Shown here piece after piece: positions 1 through 10,974 of a stretch of 64,000 nt of DNA. The DNA comes from Caecitellus pseudoparvulus (taxonomy: Eukaryota; Bigyra: Bicosoecida). The stretch's first letter is position 1; each line of letters opens with the position of its first letter. The position numbers were made by a program, and so were the translations under genes. The notes below the pieces were generated by a model. That model had not been told where the DNA came from. It searched no databases and saw only the letters and a program-made list of their open reading frames with translations. The stretch is taken from NCBI GenBank assembly GCA_965644315.1, contig CBFFRQ010000053.1:558001-622000 (forward strand), written 5' to 3'.

Positions 1-3000
1 GGCCTCGTACCAATCCCGCAGGGTGACGAGGTCCCCCACACACACCCCAACCTGCACGAACCCCCGCCCCTGCAGAGGGCCCACGCCCTGCCGCAGCCCG
101 AACAGCGGCACCGGCACGCCACCCCCCGCACCTTGCGAGTCCCGAGCCGAGGGGGGGTGGGGGGGGGTGTACGAGGGGGGTGTCCCCTCCCGCCACACCC
201 CCCTCGCCGCCGCCACCCGAGCTGCAAACACCGCCGCCCCCTCCACATCGACAGGCGGCGCGGGCAGGAAGGGCAGGACGCGCGTGGTGGGCGCCAGCAC
301 CCCCAGCGGCGACCCCCACTCCTCCATGCCTGCCAGCGCCTCCAGCACACTGTTCAGGCTGTGCGAGCGCAGCAACACATCCCCCGCTGCCGCCAGCTGT
401 GCCCGACACATGCGGCCCAGAGCGTCCCCCACGGCGCACAGGACGCCCGAGGCGGCGGCAGTGGCGCGCAGCGTGCACTGCAGGCGCCGTGACAGGTGGG
501 GGTCCGCCCGGTGCAGGAGGAGGGGGGTGGAGGGGGGGTATGGCAGGGCCTGAGCTTTGGCGGTGAGGGCAGCTCCCCGCGCCACCCCCCTGCCCGCCAC
601 GACGGCGGCGAAGTGCAGGGCACGGGCCAGGCGGGGCAGCAGCATGACCGCCTCCCACGCCCAGGGGGCCGTGTCCGGTCCGGGGACCAGGGTGGACAGG
701 GCGGTGTCCCCCCCCCCCATACCGTGCCGGGACAGCGCCCCACCGACCAGCGCCGTGGGAACTTGCGCCGCCTGGCCCAGGGCAGCCAGGGATGGGGCGG
801 CGAGTGTGAGGGGCACCTCCAGCACCGCCAGGGGGGGGGTGCTGGTGCAGGAGGGGTCCCACGCCTGGGCTTGCTCGGACAACCAGTCCAGTGCCGCCTG
901 CCCCTCCCCCAGCTGCATGGGGTGCGGCAGCCATGGGCGCAGCCATGCGCCCACCACGCCGCAAAGGGTGGTCAGGGGCGGGCCCTCCTGAATGCATGAC
1001 CTGAAGTCGCGCAGGAGGCCCGTGCAGCTGGCCACGGCAGAGTGCCCCCACGTCAGCAGCAGCTGCAGGCGCAGGGGGGGGTCCAGGGGGGGGTCCACGG
1101 GCTCCTCCGCCACCCCCTCCCCGTCAGCGTACAGCGCCTGCACCACCTCCCGAGGGGGGGGGCGGTAGGATCGCCTGTTGATGGCGGCCGCGTGCTGCAG
1201 GGGCGCGAACGCCGCCGCCAGCCCCGTCGCCACCCGCCCCCACTGCGACACGCCGCCCGGCGGACCCAGCACCTCAGTCACCGTGGGCGTCAGAGCAGCG
1301 GCCAAGGCGGCGTCATGGCCTGCCGTGCCCACAGCCACCACCGCCCCGCCCTGGCACGTCACGGGGCGCCGACTCAGGGCGTGGGCGTGGTCCGCCAGAC
1401 GGCGTGCCAGCGTGGACATCAGGCGCAGCCAGCACAGGTGCAGGAACAAGGCCAGTGGGCAGCCGCCCTGGGCTGCCTCCAGGTCGGGATCCGGCAAGCC
1501 ACGGAGGAGGGTGTCCCAGAGGGGGGGGTGCCCCCCCCCTCCGCTGGGGACGAGGGGGGGTGCGGGCAGCTCCACCGCCACCTTCGCCGCGTCGGCTGCG
1601 GGTCGCAGGGCGGCGCGCACCTTGGTCGCAGCAGTGGTGGACGGCGCCAGGGGGGTCTTGCGGCTCACCCGCGCACTGCGGCGACCCGCCATGCGAGCAG
1701 CAACACTGGGCGCCACGGGGGCAGTGTGGGCAGCGGCAGCGCGGAGGGGGGGTCGGTCGCACCGGCGGAGGGGGATGTCCAGGAGTGCCGCCGCCGCCTC
1801 GGGCAAATGCTGGGCAAGTGCCGTGAGCACGTGCATCGCCGCCGCCCGGCACACGGTGAGGAGGGCTGCCACTGCCTGGGAGGGGGGGGTGGCCGTGTCC
1901 CAGGGAGGGGGGGTCAGAGCCAGGTGCAGCAGGGTGGTGAGGAGGGGGGTGAGGTCCCCCCCTTCCCCCCCCTCATCCCCCCCAGGCAACGCCTCTACCA
2001 GCTCCCGGCACTGGTCAGCCACAGCTTGCAAGGCGGGGGTGGGCGTCGCGGCGGCAGCGGCAGGGGCGGCGGGCTGGCGCAGGTGGAGCAGGCTCAGCAG
2101 ACACCGGGCCACACTGACCTGCTCCACCTCCGCTGCTGAGGGCAGGGCCAGCAGGCGGAGGGGGGTGGGGGAAGGGACGTGTGGCGCCACCCCCGCACAC
2201 ACTTGCGCCAGCAGCGCCTCGCCTGTGTGGGCCAGGGACAGCAGGAGGAGGAGGGGGGCGGGGGCGCGGGTGGTGGCCACTTGCAGGGCGCGGGCGAGGG
2301 GTGTGAGGGGGGGGGTGGCACCCCCCTCCTCGGCGGCGGCCGCAGCGGCCACTGCCTGAGGAGTGACCAAGCGGGGTGCGGAGGATTCGTCGGGGGGGGG
2401 CATGGGGGGGGGGCTGCCGGAGGGCCCCCTCCCCCCCCCTCGCGATGCTGACTCCATCTGCTCCACGTGCTCCCACACGCTATGCGCACTGGAGGGCGCG
2501 CCACTCACGGGAGACGACAGCGGCAGCACGGGTGTGACGGGGCCTGTGCTTTCCCGTCTCGCTCGCACGCTGATGTGGGTGGTGGTGAGGGGCGGCGGGG
2601 CAGAGCGAGGACGGGCGGAGCGGCCGGCCGCCACCCCTGCCGCCGCAGCACTGGCGCTTCGAAGCAGCTGTGGCTGGGGCGTGGAGGCCAACGTCACGCC
2701 AGCGGGGCTCCCCAGGGCAGCTGCCAGACGCGCCTCCAATTTCGCCACGCGCTGCTGGAAGGCCTTTTCGCGGTTGCTGGCCACCTTGGCCTTGGCGTCG
2801 CGTGTGCGTTGCAGCTCTTGCAACTCCAGCTGCAGCTGAGAATTCACGCCCTTCAGCTTGTGCAGCTCCTCCGTCGCAGAGCTCTCGGCTGCGCCCACTT
2901 TGTCTCGCATTTCCACGTTCAGAGCGGCCAGGGTCAGCTGCAAGTCGCTGCTTTGGCTCTGCGCGCTGGCCAGCTGCGCCGCCAACGCAGCGTTTCGTTT

Positions 3001-3417
3001 CTCCAACGCTTGCAGCCTCGCCTGCAGCACTTTGCGCTCGTTGGCTTGGCCAACACTGTCTAGGGGTGTAGAGGCAGTCCTAGAAGCCGTGCCTGCCGCT
3101 GCCACTGGGCGCCGGGGTGGTGCTGGCATGCTGGTGGCTGCTGCGCTGGACTGCTGCGTGCCCAGCGGGGTGGGGGACGGGAGGGGGCTGGGGCCCTCCG
3201 CCGACCCCGGCGTGTGTATGGACCCCACAGGCTGGCGAGGGGGAATGCTGGGGATGGCTGCTTGGCTATCTGGCACTGCCTGTGTGCTGCGGTGCCGCAC
3301 GGGGAGGGGTGGCGGCATGGCTCTGGAGCTGCGCCCACTGGGTGACCCAGTTCCCGACGCCGGAACTTGTGACAACGCCAAGGTCGGCTGCCCAGGGCCA
3401 TCCCTTCGAGTAGCCAT
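1..3417 (-). CDS. Coiled-coil plus helical-repeat protein, partial (off left edge); ATRIP-like possible
   Basis: One uninterrupted minus-strand frame of 1,139 codons runs from an ATG at 3417 to the first base, so the C-terminus is missing. Residues 1-115 are a Pro/Ser/Ala-rich disordered head starting MATRRDGPGQ. About residues 120-215 form a clear heptad coiled coil (LQARLQALEKRNAALAAQL and onward). The rest is rich in leucine/alanine helices with Pro/Gly loops, suggesting an alpha-solenoid. A coiled coil followed by a solenoid is the layout of ATRIP, the partner of the ATR checkpoint kinase, but I see no diagnostic motif, so that name is only a guess. The frame passes through many C-runs (G-runs on the plus strand) encoding Pro/Gly without breaking. 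Plus-strand frames over this region are compositional shadows. The gene is divergent from the twin-CX9C gene, sharing about 465 bases of upstream DNA. Confidence 0.7.
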   Translation of the reverse strand, partial: MATRRDGPGQPTLALSQVPASGTGSPSGRSSRAMPPPLPVRHRSTQAVPDSQAAIPSIPPRQPVGSIHTPGSAEGPSPLPSPTPLGTQQSSAAATSMPAPPRRPVAAAGTASRTASTPLDSVGQANERKVLQARLQALEKRNAALAAQLASAQSQSSDLQLTLAALNVEMRDKVGAAESSATEELHKLKGVNSQLQLELQELQRTRDAKAKVASNREKAFQQRVAKLEARLAAALGSPAGVTLASTPQPQLLRSASAAAAGVAAGRSARPRSAPPPLTTTHISVRARRESTGPVTPVLPLSSPVSGAPSSAHSVWEHVEQMESASRGGGRGPSGSPPPMPPPDESSAPRLVTPQAVAAAAAAEEGGATPPLTPLARALQVATTRAPAPLLLLLSLAHTGEALLAQVCAGVAPHVPSPTPLRLLALPSAAEVEQVSVARCLLSLLHLRQPAAPAAAAATPTPALQAVADQCRELVEALPGGDEGGEGGDLTPLLTTLLHLALTPPPWDTATPPSQAVAALLTVCRAAAMHVLTALAQHLPEAAAALLDIPLRRCDRPPLRAAAAHTAPVAPSVAARMAGRRSARVSRKTPLAPSTTAATKVRAALRPAADAAKVAVELPAPPLVPSGGGGHPPLWDTLLRGLPDPDLEAAQGGCPLALFLHLCWLRLMSTLARRLADHAHALSRRPVTCQGGAVVAVGTAGHDAALAAALTPTVTEVLGPPGGVSQWGRVATGLAAAFAPLQHAAAINRRSYRPPPREVVQALYADGEGVAEEPVDPPLDPPLRLQLLLTWGHSAVASCTGLLRDFRSCIQEGPPLTTLCGVVGAWLRPWLPHPMQLGEGQAALDWLSEQAQAWDPSCTSTPPLAVLEVPLTLAAPSLAALGQAAQVPTALVGGALSRHGMGGGDTALSTLVPGPDTAPWAWEAVMLLPRLARALHFAAVVAGRGVARGAALTAKAQALPYPPSTPLLLHRADPHLSRRLQCTLRATAAASGVLCAVGDALGRMCRAQLAAAGDVLLRSHSLNSVLEALAGMEEWGSPLGVLAPTTRVLPFLPAPPVDVEGAAVFAARVAAARGVWREGTPPSYTPPHPPSARDSQGAGGGVPVPLFGLRQGVGPLQGRGFVQVGVCVGDLVTLRDWYEA

Positions 3418-3882
3418 GCCAGGCTGCCACCCAAAACCACGGGGGGGGGCAAGCTTCGATGGCTCGCGCCGGCTCGGGTGCCTGCTGTGCCCTGCTCAAA
3501 TACCGCACACGCAAGTGCGGGCCAGGGGCTTGGCAGTGTTGGCGGAGCCTGGGCCACTCCGCCGAGGGCGTAAAGGCGCGGAGCAAGCACGCTGCATGGC
3601 TTGGCTCAGCCACTCGCGCACTGCTTTGGGTTTGGGGGCGCCTGATCGATGCTCTGGTCTGAGGCAGCTGGCCCTCGCTGCAGCCGGCGACGGCGCACCA
3701 CACACCCCTCGAGAACAAACTCGATACGCACCCACACCCCTCAAGGCTCGGCCAAGAGTGTGAGCTTGCGCCTGGCGCCCCCCCACCCCTGCACCGCTTC
3801 AGCTGCACGTGCGCTGGTTCGGCATCTGCCACGCAAGCATCGCTGCGCTGTCACGTGCTCACGTGTGCCCCAGCCCGTCACC
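3418..3882. other. Divergent intergenic region
   Basis: About 465 bases lie between the minus-strand coiled-coil gene and the plus-strand twin-CX9C gene, so it should hold both promoters and 5' leaders. I see no TATA-like element or tRNA. Base composition is less extreme than in the flanking genes, with more A and T around 3700-3760. No convincing coding exon was found; short open frames here overlap in all directions. Confidence 0.5.
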
Positions 3883-4201
3883 ATGGCAGAGGAGCTCCGC
3901 GTCGCCAAGCACTTCCCCAAGGTTTTGAAGCCATGCAAAGACGTGGCCAAGCCGTTCTTTGACTGCTTCTCCACCAACAGCGTGCAGCCAGAGGGCGGGG
4001 TGCGTCCCGTGTTACGCTTGCGTTTCGTCCCGCACCCCCCACGCAGCTGCCGCCTCCCCGCCCTCGCAGGATGCTGACGCAGGCCGCAAGGCCCTGGCAA
4101 AGTGTGTGGATGAGATGCAGGCGTATGATGCCTGTATGGTGAAGCACATGCCCAAGCATGGGACCCTGTACCGGGTGCCAGAGGCGTACCGGGAGCGCTG
4201 A
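3883..4201 (+). CDS. Twin CX9C mitochondrial intermembrane-space protein
   Basis: A two-exon gene of 82 residues. Exon 1 is 3883-3999 and exon 2 is 4070-4201; the 70-base intron has donor GTGCGT and acceptor CGCAG, in phase 0. Exon 1 carries CKDVAKPFFDC and exon 2 carries CVDEMQAYDAC, two exact C-x9-C motifs. That pattern defines CHCH-type helical-hairpin proteins, which are oxidised by Mia40 in the mitochondrial intermembrane space and often serve in cytochrome oxidase or complex I assembly. There is no N-terminal presequence, as expected for Mia40 substrates. I cannot assign the exact family (COX19, COX23, CMC and similar share this fold). The stop (TGA) lies only 9 bases from the stop of the convergent COX11 gene, another oxidase assembly factor. 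Confidence 0.85.
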
Positions 4202-4210
4202 CGCGTGCAT

Positions 4211-5183
4211 TCATCGGTCCACCTTCACGCCGGTCTGGGCAGCCATCTCCCGAGTCCACGCCTCGACATCAGCCCGGGCTGGAGCCTTGCCTTCCATCTC
4301 GTCTGCCTCCTCGTACTCCCCTGTCGTGCCGTCCAGCTTCCCAGTGCGGAAGAAGGTGTACGACAGCGTGACCTCCCGCACATCGCTCATGGACGGGTCA
4401 TCCACAAATTCAGGGTCAATGTAGAAGAAAATGGGCATGTCGATCTCCTCCCGGGGCCGCAGGCGCTGCTCCTCGAAGCAGAAACACTGGATCTTGTTGA
4501 AGTACACGCCCGCCTTCATGGGCGTGACGTTGTACGTGCTGACGCCAGTGATGGCCTCGGGGGCGGGGTTGTGTGCCTGGTAAAACGCCAGGGCTGTCTC
4601 ACCTGGCACCACCTTCACCGTGCGCTGCGCTGGCACGAAGTCCCACGGCATCGTGTCGGCAGTGTCGGCGTTGAAGTGCACGGTGATGGGGCGGGCGCCT
4701 TCCACGGGTTTCATGGCTTTGAAACGCTCCACCTTGGCCCGCTGAATTGTGCCGCCGTAGCCCGTCGCCTGGCAGAAGGCTTGGTACAGGGGCACTGCAG
4801 CGTAGCTCAAACCCACGAAACCGATGGCTGCAGAGGCGATGTACACGGCCACTGTGATGTTGCGGTTCTCGCCTGAGCCGGCCGCTTGCTTCCCTGCGTT
4901 GCAGCGACAGAGGCACGCGTTGCGCGGCAGCGAAGGGGTGGCGAGCACAGCAGGGGGTGCCTCACCGAACTTTGCTGCTGCAGGTGATGCGTGCAGGCCT
5001 GTACAGGTGCCGGCCGTGAGGGAAGTGGCGTGCGTTGCCCGGGTTTGCTGTGTGCCACGCCGCAAATTACGCACACCTGGCGCCGCGGGGGCTGAGCATC
5101 GCACGGGGGAAGGCGGCGGCGGCTTGGAGGTGAGTCGGAATGCCAGCGCTCAACGCTCGCGCAGCAGCGCTGGCCATGGCCAT
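4211..5183 (-). CDS. COX11: Cytochrome c oxidase copper chaperone COX11
   Basis: COX11 delivers copper to the CuB site of cytochrome oxidase subunit 1 from the mitochondrial inner membrane. The main exon encodes one transmembrane helix (YIASAAIGFVGLSYAAVPLY) followed by the CtaG/COX11 beta domain with the copper-binding motif CFCFEEQ and the conserved stretch PIFFYIDPEF. That exon has no upstream ATG. The start lies in a first exon at 5183-5075 that encodes an Arg/Ala-rich mitochondrial presequence beginning MAMASAAARALS. Its donor is GTGCGT after 5075. Two acceptors keep frame: CGCAG before 4893 (263 residues, preferred) or TGCAG before 4977 (291 residues). The stop is TGA. The gene converges on the twin-CX9C gene and shares a divergent upstream region with DHX37. 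Confidence 0.92.
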
Positions 5184-5655
5184 GGCAGCAGCGCCTGTGG
5201 GCACAAAGTGCCGTGCAGGCGCCCTGGCGTTTCAGCTGCCAACGTCACGCCTGATGCCAGGCTGACTGGGACTCGCACCACACCGGCAGCAGGGCAGTGG
5301 CCGGGAAGTGGCAAGCAGGGTCAGTAAGATATGGTCGTCATGTTTTGATGCGGATTGTCCAGTGCTGCGGGGGGCCTCCACGAACGAGGAGGGAGGCCGC
5401 TTCTGCGTCGGCGGCGTGGCCGGGTGCAGGCACAGGCACTTCCCGGCCCCGTCAGCCACCGGCCCTGCGCAGACGACGGGTCAGGGCAAACACGAAACGC
5501 AGGGGAAGGCCGCTGCGGGACACTCTCCATCCCGCCCCTGCCCCGTCCCAACGATGCCTGCCGTCGCTACAGCGGGGGTAGTGTGCTGTCTCCCCGTGGG
5601 CATGTGCGGAAGTTGAGCTGCCCCTGAACAAGGCACGCTTTCCGCCTCGTGCGCC
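5184..5655. other. Divergent intergenic region between COX11 and DHX37
   Basis: About 470 bases separate two divergent start codons, so this is presumably a shared promoter region. Several overlapping open frames of 75-120 codons occur on both strands but none shows family resemblance or consistent codon use. No repeat, tRNA or TATA-like element was seen. Confidence 0.5.
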
Positions 5656-8600
5656 ATGCCGGGCAAGAAGCGCTCCCGCAAGGAGGCGGCTGCCGCGCCA
5701 GAAGGCCCTGTTCTGGACCCCTCCATCTTCGGAAACCCAGACGAGCAGTACGGCAGCAGCACTGCGCCGTCCATGGTGGTGCAGGAATCCAACAGCGGCC
5801 ACGCACACCGCCGTCGATCAGCGCGACAAGCTGCCGAGGCGGAGCCGGCGACTCGCACCGAGCGCCGGCTGTCCAAGAGCAAGCAGCGAAAGCTGAAGAA
5901 GTTGGCTGTGCGTGCGCGCTCGCTGCGCGCCCTGCTGCGCCTGTCAGCCACCCGCATGTGGTTGGACCAATTTCCGCCCCGCAGGAAGAGAAGATCAAAC
6001 GAGAACGCCGCGCAGGCCTGTACTCGTCCCTGGCCCAGCACGCCCTCAAAGACAAGGAAGCCGCCCTCATCAAGGGCAGTGGGCGCTTGGGTCAAGCCGA
6101 CACCCTGCGCCAGCGCCTCAAACGAGACATGCAGCTGCAGCGCATGGGCATGCAGGTGCAGGGCGAGTCTCAGCTGGTTGTGGAGGCGACGCCCGCTGCC
6201 CCGGCCGCTGAAACTGCGGCGCCCGAGCCAGCGCTGCCAGAGGCGTCTCCCACGCCCCCCCCTCCGCCCCCCGCCACCGCTTCCGCTGGCTTCAGCATCG
6301 ACCTCGCCGCTGCCAGCGCCGGCAAAACCAGCGCCACAGCGGCTCCCAGCGCCCCACCCACGGTGCCACTGACTGAGGACGAGGACGTGGCAGCTGCAGT
6401 GGCGCGCCTGGCGGCTCTGCGTGCCAAGAATGCCGCCCTGGCCGCTCGTGGTGCTGCGGCAACGCAGGACGACGCACGGCACGGCACGGGTGAAGGAGGT
6501 GGGAGTGACTCCCCCGCCCAGCCGGGCCAAGCGCCCGCCACGTCAGTGGTCAAGCCTGGCTACGTGCCTGGCCGTGACCTGGTCATGGACATGGCGTCGG
6601 CGCTGGCGCGGCGTTCCCTGGCGGCGCAGGCTGCGGAAATTGAGGCTGCTGGCCTGCACGGCTCCGGCCGCCGCCGCCTGTCCCGCGCGGAGCGCAAGGC
6701 ACGCGCCAAGGCAACCTTTGCTGCCCGGCGTGCGACAGTGTCGGTGCCGCGCAGTGCCGAGTTGAGTGCCGCGCGCATGGAGCTGCCAGTGTGCGGCATG
6801 GAACAGGAGATCATGGAGGGCGTGTATGAGAACGATGTGCTGATCCTGTGTGGCGAGACGGGCTCCGGCAAGACGACGCAGGTGCCGCAGTTCCTGTACG
6901 AGGCGGGCTTCGGCACAGCTGGCGGCACGCCAGGCATGGTGGCCGTGACGCAGCCCCGGCGCGTGGCGGCGGTGGCCATGGCCAACCGTGTCGCGACGGA
7001 GCTGTGCACCAAGGTGGGCGGCAGTGGGCATGTCGGGTACCAGGTGCGATACGACGCCAGCCACGTGTCCAGCCACACCCGGGTGAAGTTTCTGACAGAC
7101 GGCATTCTCCTGCGGGAGATGCAGTCGGACCTGCTCCTGCGCCGCTACAGCGTCATCATCCTGGACGAAGCCCACGAGCGGAATTTGAACACAGACGTCC
7201 TCATCGGCCTCCTCTCCCGTGCAGTGCCCCTGCGCAACGCCATGGTGTCTGCTGGCGCCCTGCCCCCAGACGTGCCGCCGTTGAAGCTGATCATCATGTC
7301 TGCCACCCTGCGTGTGTCAGATTTCACCGAGAACAAGGTGCTCTTTCCGCAGCCGCCGCCCGTCGTGCACGTCAAGGCCCGGCAGTTCAAAGTGACGCCC
7401 CACTTCGCCCGCCGCACGGAGCTGAAGGAGTACACGGGGGAAGCCTTCCGTAAGGTGTGCAAGATCCACGACCGCCTGCCGCCGGGCGGCGTCCTCGTCT
7501 TCCTCACGGGGCAGCACGAAATCACGTCAATGGTGGACCGCCTGCGCACGCACTACCGTTTCCGCAAGCGCCGCGGGGGAGGGGGGGAGGGGGGGGGGAC
7601 ATGCCCCCCCCCCGATCCTACGCCAGCGCCCGCTGCCCCCGCCACTGCCGCCCCCACCAAGCGCTCAGACGTGCACGTGACGGCAGAGGAGGTGGCGGCG
7701 GCGGCGGTGAAAGCGGGGCGTTTCCCGGAAATCTCCCTGTCTGGCTCCACACCCGCTGCGGCGGCGGGTGCGGCCCCGCTCCTGCCCCCCCTTGACCCCT
7801 CCCCGAAGGTGGAGCCTGAGCCCGCTGATGACGCGAGCGTCTTCAGCCTGTCGGATGGCGAGGAGGAGGAGGAGGGTTCTGGCAGTGACTCGAGTAGCGG
7901 GAGTGACTCAGGAAGTGACTCGGACAGCGACAGTGACTCGGGCAGTGACAGTGGCAGCGACTTGGGCACTGCCAGCGCGCCCACTGCCGCCCCAGCCAGC
8001 GCAGCAGGTGCAGACGAGGAGGAGGATGAGGCGGGCCCCGTGCATGTGCTGCCGCTGTACGCAATGTTGTCCAAGGCCCAGCAAGCAGAGGTGTTCAAGC
8101 CGCCGCCCCCAGGCCACCGCCTCATCGTCGTCGGCACCAACGTGGCCGAGACGTCCATCACCATTCCCGGCATCAGGTGTGTTCCGTGTTCCGCCTCCCG
8201 TGTTCCGCCTTGCGTGTCTCCGCCGCCCCAGCACCCCCAGCCGGAGCGCTCTCAGCAGCACCCCCCACATCCGTGGTGGCCCACACGCCACCTGCCCCGC
8301 CTGCCTGAGCGGTCTTCGCAAGGGCAGTGCCGGGGTGCTGGGACGCTGGGGCGGCGGCACATTGCCCAGACACCCTCATAGTACACGCTGTCGTGCTTCC
8401 ATGCACCCCCGTGCCTCCTTGTGGTGCCACACTCCCCCCCCTTCACCCCCCTCACAGGTATGTCGTGGACTGCGGCCGAGTCAAGCGGCGGGTGTATGAC
8501 ACCAGGAACGGCGCCAGTCGCTTCGAAGTCGGGTGGATTTCCAAGGCTTCCTCGGAACAGCGCGCAGGGCGGGCGGGGCGAACGGGGCCAGGGCACGTGT

Positions 8601-10918
8601 ACCGCCTGTACTCCTCGGCCGTGTATGGGGATCAATTTCCGCAGTTCGACCAGCCAGAGGTGTGCTGCATGCCCCTGGACACCATGCTGCTGCAGTTGGT
8701 GGGCATGGGCATCAAGTCTCTCCTGAGTTTCCCCTTCCCCACCCCGCCACCCCGAGATGGCCTCGTGACTGCCATTCGGGCCCTGGTGCACTTGGGCGCA
8801 CTGGCCACGACGTCCAGCACCGTGCCCGCCTTCCTGCGCCCCCTGGATGAGCTGCCGGCAGGGGAGGGCGAGGCGGAGGAGGGGGGTGGTGGCGAGGCGG
8901 CCCACCCCCCTGGGTACGACGACACCTCCACGGACACGGCGGAGTACGAGTTGACGGCACTGGGCACGGCGCTGGCTGAGATCCCCGTGGCGCCCGCCCT
9001 GGGCAAGATGCTGGTGGTGGGGCGGCAGCGCAAACTGCTGCCGCACGTCCTGGCCTGTGTCGCGGGCATGACGGTGCAGGACCCCTTCATCCGCCCGCGC
9101 CTGCAGGTGAGCAGCAAGGCCCCCAAGGCCGCCGCCACGGGGTCCGGGGAGGGGGGGGACACCGCCCCCTCCCTGGGGGATGGCTCCGACTGGGAGGAGG
9201 ATGACGTCACCCTGAACGTGACGTGGTCCTCCTCCGAGGACGAGGACGACGGCGATGAGGATGAGGACAGTGACGCGGAGTTGCTGGACCCCGAGCTAGC
9301 AGCCCGGCGTGCGGCGGCGGCGGATGCGGTGGCCCAGCGCAAGGCACAGTGGGTGGAGCGCCAGCGGCAGCGGCAGAAGGAGGCGGTGGCCAGCGCCAAG
9401 GCTGCCCACGCCACCTGGCGCCACCCCCAGTCAGACGTGCTGACCATCATGCGAGTGGCGGGGGCGTACGCCCATGCAGCGACAGAGGAGGTGCGTCGGC
9501 GGGCAGCGGTGGTGGTGACAGAGGGCCCCCCCCCCGCGTACCTGTGGGTGGACGCCCCCCAGCACAAGATGCGGGACGCCGATGGCGCCGCCTTCTGCCG
9601 GGCGCAGTGGGTGCGGGGCAAGGGCATGCTGGAGGTGTTCCAGCTGCGCCGCCAGCTGTGGCAAGTGCTCGTGCGTGAGTCACTGGCGCCCCTGCCGCCG
9701 TTCCCCAAGGCTGTGGCCAAGGCGGTGCACGGCGTCGCCCTCCCCGCGGCATTGACCCACCTCCCCCGCGCTCTGGGCCCACCCTCCCCAAGGGGCCTCC
9801 GTGCAGCCGAGGCCGCATCCTCTGCCTCTCTGGATGCGAGCGAGGCTGTGGAGGCGGCGGACACAGAGGAGCTTGCGGAGGAGGAGGGTGAGGAGGCGCG
9901 CGAGGGTGCGGGTGTGCTGCCGGCACCCCCCATCCCCGCCCACCAGGGGGGCCGCAAGACACAGCCCCCCGGCACCCTCACCACCCTGCGCCCTCTCCGC
10001 TCTCGCATGCTGACATGGCAGGACACGTACACGCCCCGGCTGAAAGTACCCTCCCCCCGGCGGGAGCTGCTGCTGCGGCAGGTGGTGGCCGCGGGCCTCA
10101 TCACGCGTGTGGCCCGGCGGGCACCTGCCGACCGCGTGGGCGCCCTGCTCCTGGCGTCTGGCGTGACGCACACGCTGTCCACCACCGCCCAGGCCCGCCT
10201 CAAGGGGTCTGTCGTGCCGTACCTGCCAGCGGACCGTAGCCTGCCCTCGCCGCTGTTCGTGCACCCTGGCTCGGCAGTGGCCAGCGAGACCACCAGCGGC
10301 ATGCCGGGGTGGGTGGTGTTCACTGACGTCATCACCTCCTCTGCGGCACATGGGCGCACCTTCATGCGGGGCGTCACGGCGGTGGAGGCGGGGTGGCTCC
10401 CAGAGCTGGCGGCGGGCACGCCCCTGGTGCGGTATGGCCCCCCCCTGGACTCGCCCCTGCCCCTGTACGACGCCGCCGCGGACTGCGTCATGGCCTCCGT
10501 CGTGCCGCGTTTCGGGGACCACTCCTGGACCCTGCCAGTGACTCGCATCCCGCACCCTGACCCCGCCGCGCGCCTGCGGGTGTTTGGCCGCGCCCTGCTG
10601 GAGGGCGCTGTGCTGCCCTTCCCCGCTTGGCGGGCCCTCACTGCCACCCTGGCCGCACCTGCCAGCCTCATCACCAAGGGCGCCCCCGCCAAGCGAGTCG
10701 CTGCCCTGGTGGGGGCGCTGGCAGCTGCAGGCGTCGACTGCCGCGCACGCTTGATGGAGGTGTGGAGCTCCCAGCCAGGGTGGCTGCTGCCAGAAATCGC
10801 GCAGTGGCTGCCCAAATCTGCCACTGCCGGGCTGCAGGCGGTGTGGCGCAAGGTGGTGGCGGCGGCGCTGGTGTGGGCGGAGGGGCCAGCGCAGGCGAAA
10901 CGCCGACGCCGCGAATGA
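5656..10918 (+). CDS. DHX37: DEAH-box RNA helicase DHX37/Dhr1, small-subunit processome
   Basis: Three exons: 5656-5907, 5985-8176 and 8458-10918, with introns of 77 and 281 bases (donors GTGCGT and GTGTGT, acceptors CGCAG and CACAG); 1,634 residues. Motif I GETGSGKTTQVPQF lies near residue 374, motif II DEAHER near 479, motif III SAT, and motif VI QRAGRAGRTGPGH near 850 after the second intron. HA2-type and OB-like regions follow. The N-terminus has the family's basic stretch (RRLSKSKQRKLKKLA, then EEKIKRERRAGLY). In other eukaryotes this ATPase acts in the nucleolus, unwinding U3 snoRNA from pre-18S rRNA. The protein is longer than animal and fungal relatives because of low-complexity inserts: a Gly/Pro tract near 7570-7620, a Ser/Asp/Glu tract near 7860-7970 and an acidic block near 9190-9290. 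A 775-codon antisense frame over exon 3 is a shadow. Confidence 0.93.
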
Positions 10919-10974
10919 GCGCCCGACGGGTCACGCAACTGACCATGGTATGAATTCAAGAATACAACGCAGAG

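Noticed and set aside
1-1000. Several plus-strand frames of 100-170 codons at the left edge
   Set aside because: They sit opposite a continuous minus-strand frame with coiled-coil and helical content and read as Pro/Arg/Gly-rich shadows.
8632-10959. 775-codon minus-strand open frame opposite DHX37 exon 3
   Set aside because: It is antisense to a clearly homologous helicase exon; its Ser/Arg/Ala-rich product is the usual shadow of GC-rich codons, and it starts with TTG.
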